Source of the DNA: Euleptes europaea
Taxonomy: Eukaryota; Chordata; Lepidosauria; Squamata; Sphaerodactylidae
Length of the DNA: 64,000 nt
Direction of reading: 5' to 3'
Assembly: GCF_029931775.1 (NCBI RefSeq)
Contig: NC_079312.1
Location: 11,539,821 to 11,603,820, forward strand
The notes below the pieces were generated by a model. The model did not search any database, had not been told where the DNA came from, and worked only from the letters and a program-made list of their open reading frames with translations. Numbering within the stretch: the stretch's first letter is position 1; each line of letters opens with the position of its first letter. Below, one piece after another: positions 10,930 through 24,699 of this stretch. Position numbers and translations under genes: made by a program.

Positions 10930-11192
10930 AGGGACCAGGCCTTTTCTGGCTCTTTGGGCTGGGCTCCCTGATGAAATGAGGGAGGTCCCTTCATGGAGAT
11001 CTTCTACTGCAAGGCCCGCTTGTTTGCCAAAGTAGGTGCCTTTTGAAAGAGCAAGGGACAGAGAGGTTTGCCATTTCATTTTTTATTTTAACTGAGATGT
11101 TTTAATTATTAAATATTGTTTAACTATTATTGCAAGCCACCTTGAACCACAAGAAATAGTGGAATATAAAAGTTCTAAATAAATAAATAAGG
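10930..11192 (+). repeat. L2/CR1-group LINE 3' end
   Basis: Degenerate C-terminal coding sequence (a CLPDEM-like stretch near 10970) is followed by a GCAAGCCACCTTGAACCAC-type tail ending in AAATAAATAAATAA. This is typical of L2-like elements in reptiles. The same copy occurs at 33.23 kb and 50.25 kb. Confidence 0.6.
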
Positions 11193-12302
11193 ACGTCTTG
11201 AGATTTGCGCACCTACCAAACAAATCTCTTCCAAAATCCCACCTCCCCCCGATACACACAAATGTATAATTGTTACAACTATTTTGAAAGGCATGTTCGT
11301 CTGAAAATGTCACTGTCTAAAGAACATCCAAAGAACTCCCAGGCCTACTGTGGATTTGAACTCAGATTATAAGCCAACACTCTGGATTCTGAACTTAAGT
11401 GGCCCACATTTTGAATATTAGCAACACAGCTCAGATTCACTCATGGGGATCAGTCATGGCTGGAAGAGCCCATATCAAGCGTCTGTAAGAGGATTTCTGC
11501 CTTACAGCTTTATACCCAATTTTAAAGAGACATGCCACACTAACATTTGAAACATTTAATGAAGCCCAGATCATAAAACCCACACAAAGCACAGAAAACA
11601 CATGATCTGAATTACCTGACAAAAATAACAACCCCTTTAAAGAGTTATAACCCTTTCTTAGCCGAGTTTTATTTTATCTGATTGATAAAGAAACAATTAT
11701 GGGTGGCCATCTGCCTGGAGGAAAAACGTATGCTGTCCCTTTAACAGAGGGTTTATATTTACCTCTTCAGTATCTCTTCTACTACCCATGTCCACACACT
11801 AAGCTTCTGAAAAGGGGCAGGATAGTTCTTCCCCTCCAGGTCTGTTACCAACCCTAATGCAGATATCTTTCCAAAATAAAGTGGTGAGAGGAAAGGAGAA
11901 TTTTCTTACTCTGCTCCATAAAGGTACGATCTCAATGGAGGAATCTAAGGAGGACTGTGAGGAGTCAAGAAGTGAGGAGTAAGCCTTGACCCAGGGCTTA
12001 TTCCAGGTCATTTCCTGCTCATAGAGTCTGAAGGGGTGGATTCAGAGCAGAGGAGGGAATCTTACTTCTGCCTCCTGATTTTCTCTGACAGAATCTGGGG
12101 GTGGGGGGGGGAGGAAAACTGGGATTGGGGAATTAGTGTTACACAATGTTCACTTGCCAACGCCAAGGATACCTGCCCATTTCCACAAGACTGAATTTGA
12201 TGGGGAGGCTGGACCTCTCTAAACTGATGGAGTTGTTGGGTTCGGGGACAGAACCTTTTCTTTTTAACCCAAATTAATTCTGCTGTCAGAACTCTTTAGC
12301 CT
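11193..12302 (-). other. Probable 3' UTR and downstream spacer of gene 1
   Basis: It lies directly downstream of the finger-exon stop on the minus strand. A minus-strand AATAAA occurs at 11668-11673 and could be the poly(A) signal, though this is not proven. No coding region is seen. Confidence 0.4.
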
Positions 12303-14137
12303 TCACAGCTGTGAGGCCCCTTTGTGGGTTCTTAGATGCTGTTGAAGATTGCTGCTCTGATTGAATTTCTTTCCACACTCTGAGCACTGAAATGATTTCT
12401 CTCCTGTATGGGTCCTTAGATGCTTTTGAAGACCGGAACTTGTAGTGAATTTCTTTGCACAGTTTGAGCAGTTAAAGGTTTCTCCCGTGTGGGTTCTTAG
12501 ATGCACTTGTAGATTGGAACTCACAGTGAATTTCTTTCCACATTCTGAGCATTCAAAAGGTTTCTCCCCAGTGTGGGTCCTTAGATGCCTTTGAAGACTG
12601 GAACTGTGACTGAATCTCTTTCCACACTCTGAGCATTCAAAAGGTTTCTCCCCTGTGTGGGTCCTTAGATGCATTTGAAGACTGGAACTCATAGTTAATT
12701 TCTTTCCACATTCTGGGCACTCAAAAGGTTTCTCCCCTGTGTGGGTTCTTTGATGCTGTTGAAGACTGGAACTGTGACTGAATTTCTTTCCACACTCTGA
12801 GCACTGAAATGATTTCTCTCCTGTATGGGTTCTTTGATGCACCTGAAGAGTGTCACTTCGTCTGAATCTCTCTCCACAGTCTGAGCAGTGAAAAGGTTTC
12901 TCCCCTGTGTGGGTTCTTAGATGCTTTTGAAGACCGGAACTTGTAGTGAATTTCTTTCCACACTCTGGGCATTCAAAAGGTTTCTCCCCTGTGTGGGTCC
13001 TTAGATGTACGTGAAAAGTGCCACTCTGACTGAATCTCTTTCCACATTCTGAGCATTTAAAAGGTTTCTCCCCTATGTGGGTCCTTAGATGCATTTGAAA
13101 ATTGGAATTTGTAGTGAATTTCTTTCCACATTCTGAGCATTCAAAAAGTTTCTCACCTGTGTGGGTTCTTAGATGCTGTTGAATACTGCGATTGCAACGG
13201 AACTTCTTTCCACACTCTGAGCATTCAAACGGTTCCTGCTCTATGTGTGTTCTTTGATGCTTTTTAAGATTGCCACACTCAGTAAATTTCTTTCCACACT
13301 CTAAGCATTTGAACGGTTTCTCCCCAGAGTGGGTTCTTTGATGAATTTGAAGACTGGCAAAAACAGTAAATTTCTTTCCACACTCTAAGCATTCAAAAGG
13401 TTTCTCCCCAGAGTGGGTTCTTTGATGAATTTGAAGATTGCCACGTGAACGGAATCTCTTTCCACATTCTGAGCATTCAAACGTTTTCTCCCCTGTGTGG
13501 ATTATTTGATGCTGTAGAAGATTGCTCCTCGAACGAAATTTGTTTCCACATACAGAGCATTCAAAACGTTTCTCCCCTGTGTGGATTATTTGATGCCGTA
13601 GAAGATTGCTCCTCGAACGAAATTTGTTTCCACATACAGAGCATTCAAAACGTTTCTCCCCTGTGTGGATTATTTGATGCCGTAGAAGATTCCTCCTCGA
13701 ACCAAATTTCTTTCCACATACTGAGCATTCAAACAATTTCTCACCTGTGTGGGTAATTAGATGCTTTTGAAGAGTGTCACTCCGAGCGAATCTCTTTCCA
13801 CACTCTGAGCATTCATAGAGTTTTTCCTCTGTGTGTATTCTTTTGTGTACAGGTCTTTCCACTGTGCATTCACTAATTGATATTATATTCGGTTTGATCA
13901 GAGAAGCACAGAGGCCTTCATTCCTTCTTATTTTGGTTGTCTTTTCTTCTTGGACTGGGATTTCACAGAAGCCCCCTCCATAGCAAGGAATGGGTTTATC
14001 CTTTGTCTTCTCTACGTGGCTTCCCTCCTCCCTCTCTGGTTCATCTCCGTCCCTGAAGCTGCCTTTGGCCTTTTCATGCTTGACTTTTTCCAAAGAGAAC
14101 CCCTGGAATTTCCCATGTGTTTTCTCTGCATTTCCTG
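12303..14137 (-). CDS. Gene 1 terminal exon: 18 C2H2 zinc fingers
   Basis: Last coding exon of a KRAB-type zinc-finger gene, expected to encode a nuclear sequence-specific DNA-binding array. The acceptor (TTTTTTATTGCAG) fixes the start near 14137. The in-frame ATG at 14159 is intronic. About 110 residues of spacer precede 18 tandem fingers of form CxxCx12HxxxH with TGEK-type linkers. Two oddities occur. Finger 7 ends in HIEQEPF, as in both paralogs. The linker between fingers 16 and 17 (THTGETFNC) is one residue short. Many helices have Ser/Thr at contact positions. The splice phase matches the KRAB exon at 15570. The stop is at 12303-12305. Confidence 0.93.
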
Positions 14138-15840
<1,703 letters not shown>

Positions 15841-15909
15841 TTAGAAGCAACTGCTGGAGTAAAAGGCCCCATGAGGAAGGAAGGGGACCCAGGCTGTCAT
15901 CTCCCCTAC

Positions 15910-15980
15910 CTGGATTGGAGGTGAAGCAGCCATTTCTACTACTCTGCAAAGACAGTGGCTCGACAGCATCTCTTCACTGC
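15910..15980 (-). CDS. Gene 1 linker exon (71 bp)
   Basis: The exon lies between CCTCACAG and GTAGGG splice signals and encodes [19 protein letters not shown] and PPIQ in the only frame compatible with its neighbours (phase 1 to 0). The same exon recurs in every module of the locus. Confidence 0.75.
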
Positions 15981-18126
15981 CTGTGAGGGAAACAAATAGG
16001 CAGGAAGCATGTTAGCCTCAACTTCCTATTCTGTTTGCTTGAGGGAATCTGGCTTCATGCAACCCGGGTTCCTAGGGTTGTGAAACCTTGCCCTGTGTAC
16101 ACTCAAGAAATGTGTAAGGATTTTTAGGAAACTGTGGGAGAGGTGACAGAGACGCACCAAGTACCCATGAGCCTTGTGGGGTGATAAATGATGCCAACAC
16201 ATTTCTGACTTCTATGAGATATGAAATGTGCCCTGTGAACTCTGGAGCTCAAACCCAAATCAGCATCCAAGCAGGATCACATCAAACAGCCAAACACACC
16301 ATTTGCACACTGGCTGGTCCCTCCCACATGCCCTTGAGTCCGAGCTAGCAGAAGAGAGAGGGAGGTGGAAATTATGTTGCATGATACGTTGCTTTAACGT
16401 CCAACTGAAAGCTCAGACAAGGCTTTAGTGCCTGTGATAACTCTATGGTAATATCGATGGGTTTCCAGAGTGCAGACATTCTGATGTCACATCCAGATTT
16501 TTGGCCAGGTGAGACATCAACCTGTCCTCACATCCCCCCCATGCTCCACTGCCAAAGTTTTTGGGGGTGCCAGGCCATGGCCCGACATTGTTGCCAGCCC
16601 TCCTTTCATCTGCACACCCTTCCACAACCAGCCTGAATGGATGTACTACCAGAGTGACACTGTGAACAAGTCCCACGAGGCCCACACCAAGAATGGGGGG
16701 CATTTCTATGTCTATTTCTCACAAGGAACCCATGCAGCGGTGAAGACAGCAGAGGATCCTGGGACAACAACCACAGCAATGCTTCGAAAGAAGCCTCTCT
16801 GGGAGAAATGAAGATGCACCAACAGCACACAAACCACACCAGGCGAGAAGGAAAAGATGCCTCTTCCTGGATTGTCTTTTACATGATATGCAATCACTGA
16901 CCATTAACAAAATTCCAACATTAAGTGCCCTGTGACAGTCTGGAACCTCCGATTCAAAGCTTCCCATTGCCCCCAAAGCTCCTGCCCAATACATGACACA
17001 CCTTAATATCTCCAGCTTTTGTAATCCAGAATTATAATTCAATCAAAAACTGCCCTTCCTGGTGCCATTTAGTCGGTTCTACAGTTTCCTTTTGATTACT
17101 CTCAGGTGTTCCTTTATCCTATGTCGTGATCTTCTGTTTCTTGAAAATAACCCATTTTATGCTATGGGCCCAAAACTGTATAACTTAACCTGACTTTAGA
17201 GTCAGGAAAAAGAGTCTCTCTGATTCTGGAGACTAGCTGAACTGCAGCCTGCTCACAACACAAACTGGATACCTTTTCATTTCATCTGATTTCTTCACAG
17301 AACAGGACCGCTCTCCCCCTGATCTTTCCTCCATATTCTCCAAACCATTATTTCCCACTTCCCACAATTAGCTCAAAGATTAACTCCTGCTCCAAACTAG
17401 AGGAGCTCTGCTGAATGTTAGTTGTTGCTATATTAATTGGAATAACGAATGTGTCTGCTAATATTTACTTAGGATAAGTTCCCCACCACCACTTTTGTAC
17501 CAAATTCCTAAATAAACTGTATTCCTTTTAAATCAGATCTCTTGTCATCCTTTTCCTACTAAAGACTCTCTAATCACAGCCTCCTCTTTAAGGAAAATAT
17601 TCCGCTTTGCTGCACCCTGCACCAACATGCAAACTAATTCCTCATATTAATCTGAATGCATGTTCACGGGGATGTGGTAATAGCATCCTAGTCCAGTATC
17701 CTGTTTCGGGCTGTGGCCCACAAGAGGTCCCCAGAAAGCCATTAAACAGAATCCAAATTATTGGTTCTTATCAACAGGCTTTCAGATGTATGCTGCATCA
17801 GAACATGGAGGTTCCATTTTTTCACTATCGCTCACAGCTGTGCCCAGATTTGTCTACTGTTCCTTTTTTGAGCCACCTGGAATCTCTATAATGGAAGGAA
17901 GTGGTGATATGAAGTTTGGTTGCTGTGAATAAGAATGGAATTGCCCTGCATGAATCTGTCTAATGCCCCTTAAAGTGAGTGATCATCACTACATCCTATG
18001 ACCCTGAGACCCAGACGTCCACTCTGTTTTGTGTGCAGAAGCGTGTCCTTCCTCTCCTGCCCTAAACCTTCTATTCAGCAGCTTCACAATGTGCCCCAGA
18101 CCCTTCCAGGCACACGGCATGCTTAC
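15981..18126 (-). other. Gene 1 intron with an unidentified conserved block and CR1-like tail
   Basis: A block at about 16440-16840 recurs at 21.93 kb and 60.43 kb and shows short plus-strand frames but no recognised protein. A CR1-like 3' tail (near 17690-17890, GTCCAGTATCCTGTTTCGGG) is also present. No gene is seen. Confidence 0.45.
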
Positions 18127-18241
18127 CAGGTGAGAGGGCATCTTGGGCACACACCTGGACCTGCACTCTCTGTCCGTCCTCTGATGAAGCTCTTTCCGCC
18201 TCAGAGATGTTAGCTTCCATCTTCACAGAGGGTCGCCACAT
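18127..18241 (-). CDS. Gene 1 post-SCAN exon (115 bp)
   Basis: The exon lies between TGTTTCAG and GTAAGC splice signals. It encodes MWRPSVKMEANISEAERASS and continues to QDALSP in phase 0 to 1, joining SCAN to the linker exon without a stop. The function is unknown, presumably spacer. Confidence 0.75.
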
Positions 18242-18483
18242 CTGAAACAGCAGCGAGTGTGATGGGTTAGAGAAGGAACAGAACAGGCTGAGGAGATGGA
18301 TCCTGTCCCGCTCTCAGACTCCTCCCCCTTGCTATGACCAGCCGAGCTGCTCCAGCCTCAGTGGTAAGACCTAAGGGCATGTTTTCTACCAACCCTGGTC
18401 AAGTATCTAAAATACCTGACAGGGAGGTCTTAGGCTAAGGTCAGTTATCGCTGCTAGAATGGACTGACTGAGGACCCCCTCAC

Positions 18484-18936
18484 CTGTTCTGTCTGCCTCT
18501 TCTCCTCAGCCTGACTCAGGAGGAAACCTTCGGCCAGGGCCACCGCCTGGGAACTGGTCTCCGGCCCGCATCCTCTGACCCAGCTCTCCATCTCCGAGGG
18601 CAGGGTGATCAGGAACTGCTCCAGGATCACCTGGTCCATGATTTGCTTCTTGGTGTGCCTCTCCGGCTTCAGCCAGCGGTTGCAAAGTTTATGGAGCTGG
18701 CTGCAAACCTCTCGGGGCCCATCAGCCTCATGGTAGCAGAAGTGCCGGAAACGCTGGCAATGTTCATCAGTGATCACAGTGTCCTGAGCCAGGATTTCTG
18801 GCACAGCTCTTTCCCAGAATTGAACACCACTCCCAGCCTGGATGGGATGGGGGCCTTTCCTTGCTCTCTTGTCAGTTCCAGGAGATTCTGCGTCCTTCTC
18901 TTCCATCTCCTTCCCCTTCTTTTGGGTCGCCTCCAA
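18484..18936 (-). CDS. Gene 1 SCAN-domain exon
   Basis: Encodes a SCAN domain, the leucine-rich dimerisation module of vertebrate zinc-finger proteins: [20 protein letters not shown], then [11 protein letters not shown], then [19 protein letters not shown]. The acceptor CCACAG precedes TTGGAG at 18936 and the donor GTGAGG follows 18484. The likely translation start is Met 11 of the open stretch (18906; GAGATGG, strong context), unless an upstream exon supplies an in-frame start. A second SCAN exon of the same kind lies upstream at 23973-24425. Confidence 0.9.
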
Positions 18937-20336
18937 CTGTGGAGAGATACCCTTAGTAAAGTGGTGACATAGAGGGAAAAGATATCAAAAAGGCACAAAG
19001 AACCCAAAAGAGAATGGAGCTACGTCACTCACCCTGGCCAAGAGACCCCTAAGGATTGTCCTGGTAGAAGCATCTTTGTGGTAGCTTGGGGATCAGAATT
19101 AATGCTATCGTGCTATATTACGAGACTTGCCAGCTGCCCACCAATTGACTGGGTTGCCCCAGTCAAGTTTAATCCTTTTACCTCTATAGACAAATGGCAA
19201 ATGCTTCTTGTCCCTTCCATGAGAAACGGATCTCAGAAAATGGTACTGTTGGGTGGGGGGGAGAGGAGAGATTAAAACGAAGGCAAACTAAAAGCAAGCT
19301 CACCCTAAGCACACGGAAGCAAGTCTATTCAGAATCTGCCTCGGGCCTTTTCCCTAGGGATTACTCTCAGAAAATTGGTTTTAGGATTCCACTGAAAATC
19401 AGTGTTCCTGTAACATCTTCCCAGGATCTCAAACAAAATGACTCTTGTCATTGTTCCATATCCGATACAGTTGCCATGTCTGGCTTGGGAAATTCCTGGA
19501 GATTTGGCCACTTTCTCTGCCCTCAGAGGCTCTGGGGGTTATTCCAATGACTATATTCATGTGGAGGGGGATTAAGGAATGGCATCCCGTACATCGCTAT
19601 TTACATTTGCAGACAATTTTAGACAGGGCTTTTTTTGTGGTGGTGGTACTCACAGCTGCTGGGTACCAGCACCTTTTTGGAGGACGTTTTCAAAGTCCTG
19701 AGAGGGGAATTGGTGGAAAGCAGTACAACTTTATCCATGAGTATAGGCACTTTGCCCCTTAACAATACAAGCCCTGGTTTTAGGGGTTCCCCTTATGCAT
19801 GGGGCACAATTTTGTGCAGTTTGGTTGAAGGAGACGCTGGCTATACAAGATCAGGTCAGGATCAAGATGAACCCTTTTCTGTGGACTTAGGGGGATGGCA
19901 AAGTTGTGGGAGTCTGCCTGCTTTCTGTACTCCCTGTGGATCCCTTCTCAGAAGCAGGGTGCTGGTGACACTCGATTTATAGACAGCTATGGAGACTCTT
20001 TTCTGTGGGAATCTGGCTCTCTCGGCCCTCTGCTGTCATGCTATTTGGCCAGGAGCACGTTCGGACTACTGGGCTCAATCGCCAGCCAACTGTTACGATT
20101 ACTACACAGTCAAGAACATATTTTTATGCTAGCAACCCAAATAATGTAGGAATCGGTGCTTTTTTGTTATTCCTATTAAATTCCATGCATATTCAGAGCT
20201 TTACCCCAAGTTATTTCAGGCTCTGAAAGCTTCTTTCATTGTTCAGTAGTGGTAGTGTTTATTGGCAAATGCTGCAAAAGTGTAAAATTAAAGAAAAGAG
20301 GGGGGACCCTGGATGTCCCCCACTCATCTCCCCTAC
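18937..20336 (-). other. Non-coding spacer upstream of SCAN, unit 1
   Basis: It is homologous to 39.43-40.74 kb and 62.85-64.0 kb. A donor-like site (TTGGCCAGG then GTGAGT, near 19030) recurs upstream of every SCAN exon and may end a short 5' UTR exon. Its possible ATG frame does not join the SCAN frame. Nothing else is recognised. Confidence 0.45.
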
Positions 20337-20407
20337 CTGGACTGGAGGTGAAGCAGCCATTTCTACTCCTCCACAAAGACATTTGATTGATAGCATCTCT
20401 TCACTTC
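20337..20407 (-). CDS. Orphan linker exon of the extra SCAN module, unit 1
   Basis: The exon is 71 bp with intact splice signals and encodes SEEMLSIKCLCGGVEMAAS then PPVQ. No KRAB exon follows it before the next SCAN exon. Its phase-0 end is compatible with splicing into the SCAN exon at 18936 or the KRAB exon at 15696. It could be alternative or dead. Confidence 0.5.
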
Positions 20408-21392
20408 CTGCAAGGCAGACAAAATAATCAAGAAGCATTTTAGCTTTGACTTCTGATTCTATTTGCTTGAAAATCCTGCTTCATGACCTCCAGGTTCCTA
20501 GGATTGTGAAATTTGCCCTGTGAACACTCAAAGAAATGTGTAATGATTTTTAGTAAACTGTGGGAGAGGTGACAGAGAAGCACCAGGTACACATGAACCC
20601 TGTGGGTTTACAAATGCTGGCAACACGTTTCTGCCCTGTGTGAGATTTTAATTGTGCCCTGTAAACTGGAGCTCAAAAACACTACAGCATCCCAACAGGA
20701 CCAGACTAAAGGCCCAGGGACACCATTCATCGACCAGTTGGGTCCTCACATATGCCCTTGAGTCCAGGCTGGTGGAAGAAAGAGAGGGGGTGGAAATGAA
20801 GTTGCACGATACATTGCTTTCACATCCAACTGAAAACTCAGACATTCGGATGTCACATCGAGGTTTTTGGCCAGATGAGACATCAACCTGTCCTCACATC
20901 CACCCCATGCCCTGTCCCCAAAGTCCATGGGGTTAGCAATCCATGGCCCGGCATCCGTAGTCCAGTATCCTCTTTCGGGCTGTGGCCCACCAGATGTACT
21001 TTGCGGAAAGTCTTTAAGCAGGGGCACAGAAGCCAAATTACTGGCTCTTAGCAATGCATTTTCAGGTGACAGATTTCGTTTACTCAACATGGCTACCACC
21101 TGTGCCCAAAGTTGTCTACTGTTCCTTTTTTGGGAGCCACCTGGAATCTTTACAATGGAAAAAAGGTGAGATATGAAAACTGTCATTCATGTGTATAGCA
21201 ATGGAATTGCCTTGCATGAATCTGTCTAATGCCCCTTAAAGTGAGTGATCATCACTACATCCTATGACCCTGAGACCCAGACGTCCACTCTGTTTTGTGT
21301 GCAGAAGTGTGTCCTTCCTCTCCTGTCCTAAACCTTCTACTCAGCAGCTTCACAATGTGTCCCAGACCCTTCCAGGCCCAAGGCATGCTTAC
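20408..21392. other. Intron/spacer with CR1-like tail
   Basis: Homologous to 57.67-58.58 kb. A CR1-like tail sits near 20955-21160. No coding region is recognised. Confidence 0.4.
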
Positions 21393-21484
21393 CAGGTGAG
21401 AGGGCATCATGGGCACACGCCTGGACCTGCACTCTCTGCCCGTCCTTTGATGAAGCTCCTTCCGCCTCAGAGATGTTAGCTTCC
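21393..21484 (-). pseudogene. Truncated post-SCAN exon
   Basis: It matches 18127-18241 at the donor end but stops after TTCCAT. The acceptor side is lost at a junction to intron sequence of another module. The same truncated exon occurs at 58590-58681. Confidence 0.7.
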
Positions 21485-21496
21485 ATACTCTCTTGA

Positions 21497-21708
21497 AGTA
21501 GTAGAAAAGGGCAAGAGTCCAGTAGCACCTTAAAGACTAACAAAAATATTTTATGGTAGGATATGAGCTTTCGTGAGCCACAGCTCACTTCTTCAGATAC
21601 AGCTAGAATGTGAATCCATCTGTCTTTAAGATATGTCTTTAAGTGCTACTGGACTCTTGCCCTTTTCTACTACTGCAGACAGACCAACACGGCTACCCAC
21701 TGTGAATT
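21497..21708. mobile_element. 212-bp foldback element with hammerhead-like core, probable Penelope-like derivative
   Basis: It is flanked by a 12-bp target duplication ATACTCTCTTGA (21485-21496 and 21709-21720). Inverted arms of 31 bp lie at 21498-21528 and 21643-21673. The minus strand of 21569-21596 reads CTGAAGA, a 6-bp stem, then GAAA, which is hammerhead-core-like. The cleavage strand is not evident. The family is inferred from structure. Confidence 0.6.
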
Positions 21709-21720
21709 ATACTCTCTTGA

Positions 21721-23625
21721 GGAACTCTCCAGCCTTTCTTCAGACACAAGGCTTTGTTCTGTGTCCACCGTAGTCACTCTTACATTTTTAGCTTCTTTGA
21801 CATGGGGGGGGGGGGGATATGATCATTTTATATGGGCAATGAAGAAACTCCCAAGTAAAGGGAAAAAATTTCTGGAAGGACAGAAAGCTGGTCAAGATCA
21901 AAGCTCAGACAAGGCTTTAGTGCCTGTGAAAACTCTATGGTAATATCGATGGGTTTCCAGAGTGCAGACATTCTGATGTCACATCCAGATTTTTGGTCAG
22001 GTGAGACATCAACCTGTCCTCACATCCACCCCATGCTCCACTGCCAAAGTTTTTGGGGGTGCCAGGCCATGGCCCGACATTGTTGCCAGCCCTCCTTTCA
22101 TCTGCACACCCTTCCACAACCAGCCTGAATGGATGTACTGCCAGGGTGACACTGTGAACAAGCCCCACGAGGCCCACACCAAGAATGGGGGGCATTTCTA
22201 TGTCTATTTCTCACAAGGAACCCATGCAGCGGTGAAGACAGCAGAGGATCCTGGGACAACAACCACAGCAATGCTTCGAAAGAAGCCTCTCTGGGAGAAA
22301 TGAAGATGCACCAACAGCACACAAACCACACCAGGCGAGAAGGAAAAGATGCCTCTTCCTGGATTGTCTTTTACATGATATGCAATCACTGACCATTAAC
22401 AAAATCCCAACATTAAGTGCCCCGTGACAGTCTGGAACCTCCTATTCAAAGCTTCCCATTGCCCCCAAAGCTCCTGCCCAATACATGACACACCTTAATA
22501 TCTCCAGCTTTTGTAATCCAGAATTATAATTCAAATCAAAAACTGCCCTTCCTGGTGCCATTTAGTCGGTTCTACGGTTTCCTTTTGATTACTCTCAGGT
22601 GTTCCTTTATCCTATGTCGTGATCTTCTGTTTCTTGAAAATAACCCATTTTATGCTATGGGCCCAAAACTGTATAACATAACCTGACTTTAGAGTCAGGA
22701 AAAAGAGTCTCTCTGATTCTGGAGACTAGCTGAACTGCAGCATGCTCCCAACACACACTGGATACCTTTTCATTTCATCTGATTTCTTCACAGAACAGGA
22801 CCGCTCTCCCCCTGATCTTTCCTCCCTATTTTCCAAACCATTATTTCCCACTTCCCACAATTAGCTCAAAGATTAACTCCTGCTCCAAACTAGGGGAGCT
22901 CTGCTGAATGTTAGTTGTTGCTATATTAATTGGAATAACGAATGTGTCTGCTAATATTTACTTAGGATAAGTTCCCCACCACCACTTTTGTACCAAATTC
23001 CTAAATAAACTGTATTCCTTTTACATCAGATCTCTGTCATCCTTGTCCTACTAAAGATTTGCTAATCACAGCCTCCTCTTTAAGGAAAATATTCCGCTTT
23101 GCTGCACCCTGCACCAACATGCAAACTAATTCCTCATGTTAATCTGAATGCATGCTCACGGGGGTGTGGTAATAGCATCCTTGACCAGTATCCTGTTTCG
23201 GGCTGTGGCCCACAAGAGGTCCCCAGAAAGCCATTAATCAGGGGCACAGAACCAAATTATTGGTTCTTATCAACAGACTTTCAGATGTATGCTGCATCAG
23301 AACATGGAGGTTCCATTTTTTCACTATCGCTCAAAGCTGGGCCCAGATTTGTCTACTGTTCCTTTTTTGAGCCACCTGGAATCTCTATAATGGAAGGAAG
23401 TGGCGATATGAAGTTTGGTTGGTGTGAATAAGAATGGAATTGCCCTGCATGAATCTGTCTAATGCCCCTTAAAGTGAGTGATCATCACTACATCCTATGA
23501 CCCTGAGACCCAGATGTCCACTCTGTTTTGTGTGCAGAAGCGTGTCCTTCCTCTCCTGTCCTAAACCTTCTACTCAGCAGGTTCACAATGTGCCCCAGAC
23601 CCTTCCAGGCACACAGCATGCTTAC
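21721..23625. other. Recombined intron block lacking KRAB and linker exons, unit 1
   Basis: Sequence matching 15.0-15.18 kb runs to about 21905 and then jumps to sequence matching 16.4 kb onward. About 1.2 kb that holds KRAB and linker exons in unit 3 (59.1-60.3 kb) is missing. The remainder is intron debris as at 16.4-18.1 kb. Confidence 0.65.
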
Positions 23626-23740
23626 CAGGTGAGAGGGCATCTTGGGCACACACCTGGACCTGCCCTCTCTGCCCGTCCTCTGATGAAGCTCTTTCCGCCT
23701 CAGAGAAGTTAGCTTCCATCTTCACAGAGGGTCGCCACAT
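23626..23740 (-). CDS. Second post-SCAN exon, unit 1
   Basis: The exon is 115 bp with GTAAGC donor and TTTCAG acceptor, and the frame is open in phase 0 to 1. It belongs with the SCAN exon at 23973-24425. Confidence 0.7.
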
Positions 23741-23972
23741 CTGAAACAGCAGCGAGTGTGATGTGTTAGAGAAGGAACAGAACAGGCTGAGGAGATGGAT
23801 CCTGTCCCGCTCTCAGACTCCTCACCCTTGCTATGACCAGCCAAGCTGCTTCAGCCTCAGTGGTAAGACCTAAGGGCATGTTTTCTACCAACCCTGGTCA
23901 AGTATCTAAAATACCTGGCAGGGAGGTTTTGGCTAATCGCTGCTAGAATGGACTGACTGAGGACCCCCTCAC

Positions 23973-24425
23973 CTGTTCTGTCTGCCTCTTCTCCTCAGCC
24001 TGACTCAGGAGGAAACCTTCGGCCAGGGCCACCGCCTGGGAACTGGTCTCCGGCCCGCATCCTCTGACCCAGCTCTCCATCTCCGAGGGCAGGATGATCA
24101 GGAACTGCTCCAGGATCACCTGGTCCATGATTTGCTTCTTGGTGTGCCTCTCCGGCTTCAGCCAGTGGTTGCAAAGTTTATGGAGCTGGCTGCAAAGCTC
24201 TCGGGGCCCATCAGCCTCATGGTAGCAGAAGTGCCGGAAACGCTGGCAATGTTCATCAGTGATCACAGTGTCCTGAGCCAGGATTTCTGGCACAGCTCTT
24301 TCCCAGAATTCAACACCACTCCCAGCCTGGATGGGATGGGGGCCTTTCCTTGCTCTCTTGCCAGTTCCAGGAGATTCTGCGTCCTTCTCTTCCATCTCCT
24401 TCCCCTTCTTTTGGGTCGCCTCCAA
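23973..24425 (-). CDS. Second SCAN-domain exon, unit 1 (promoter-proximal)
   Basis: It encodes an intact SCAN domain very similar to the one at 18484-18936 (NHWLKPE in place of NRWLKPE), with the same splice signals. It is the first SCAN exon downstream of the CpG promoter at 24.7-25.4 kb, so it may be the one used, with the inner SCAN skipped or added. Phases would also allow a tandem double-SCAN product through the orphan linker exon. Confidence 0.85.
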
Positions 24426-24699
24426 CTGTGGAGAGATAATCTTAGTAACGTGGTGACATAGAGGGAAAAGATATCAAAAAGATATCAAAAAGGCACAAAG
24501 AACCCAAAAGAGAATAGAGCTATGTCACTCACCCTGACCAAGAGCCCCCTAAGGATTGCCCTGGTAGAAGCATCTTTGTGGTAGCTTGGGGATCAGAATT
24601 AACGCTATCATGCTATATTACTAGACTTGCCAGCTGCCACCAGGCTAATAGTGAGAGCTGCACCAGCCTGACAGCTTGGTCTCCACTGCAGGCGTTTAA

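Noticed and set aside
13445-13756. Repetitive plus-strand frame opposite the zinc-finger array
   Set aside because: Antisense shadow of tandem fingers.
18643-18972. 109-aa plus-strand frame opposite each SCAN exon
   Set aside because: Antisense shadow of the conserved SCAN coding sequence. All five copies have it for that reason.
19030-19075. Short coding exon upstream of SCAN with an ATG
   Set aside because: A donor-like site exists, but the ATG frame does not join the SCAN frame. At most it is a 5' UTR exon.
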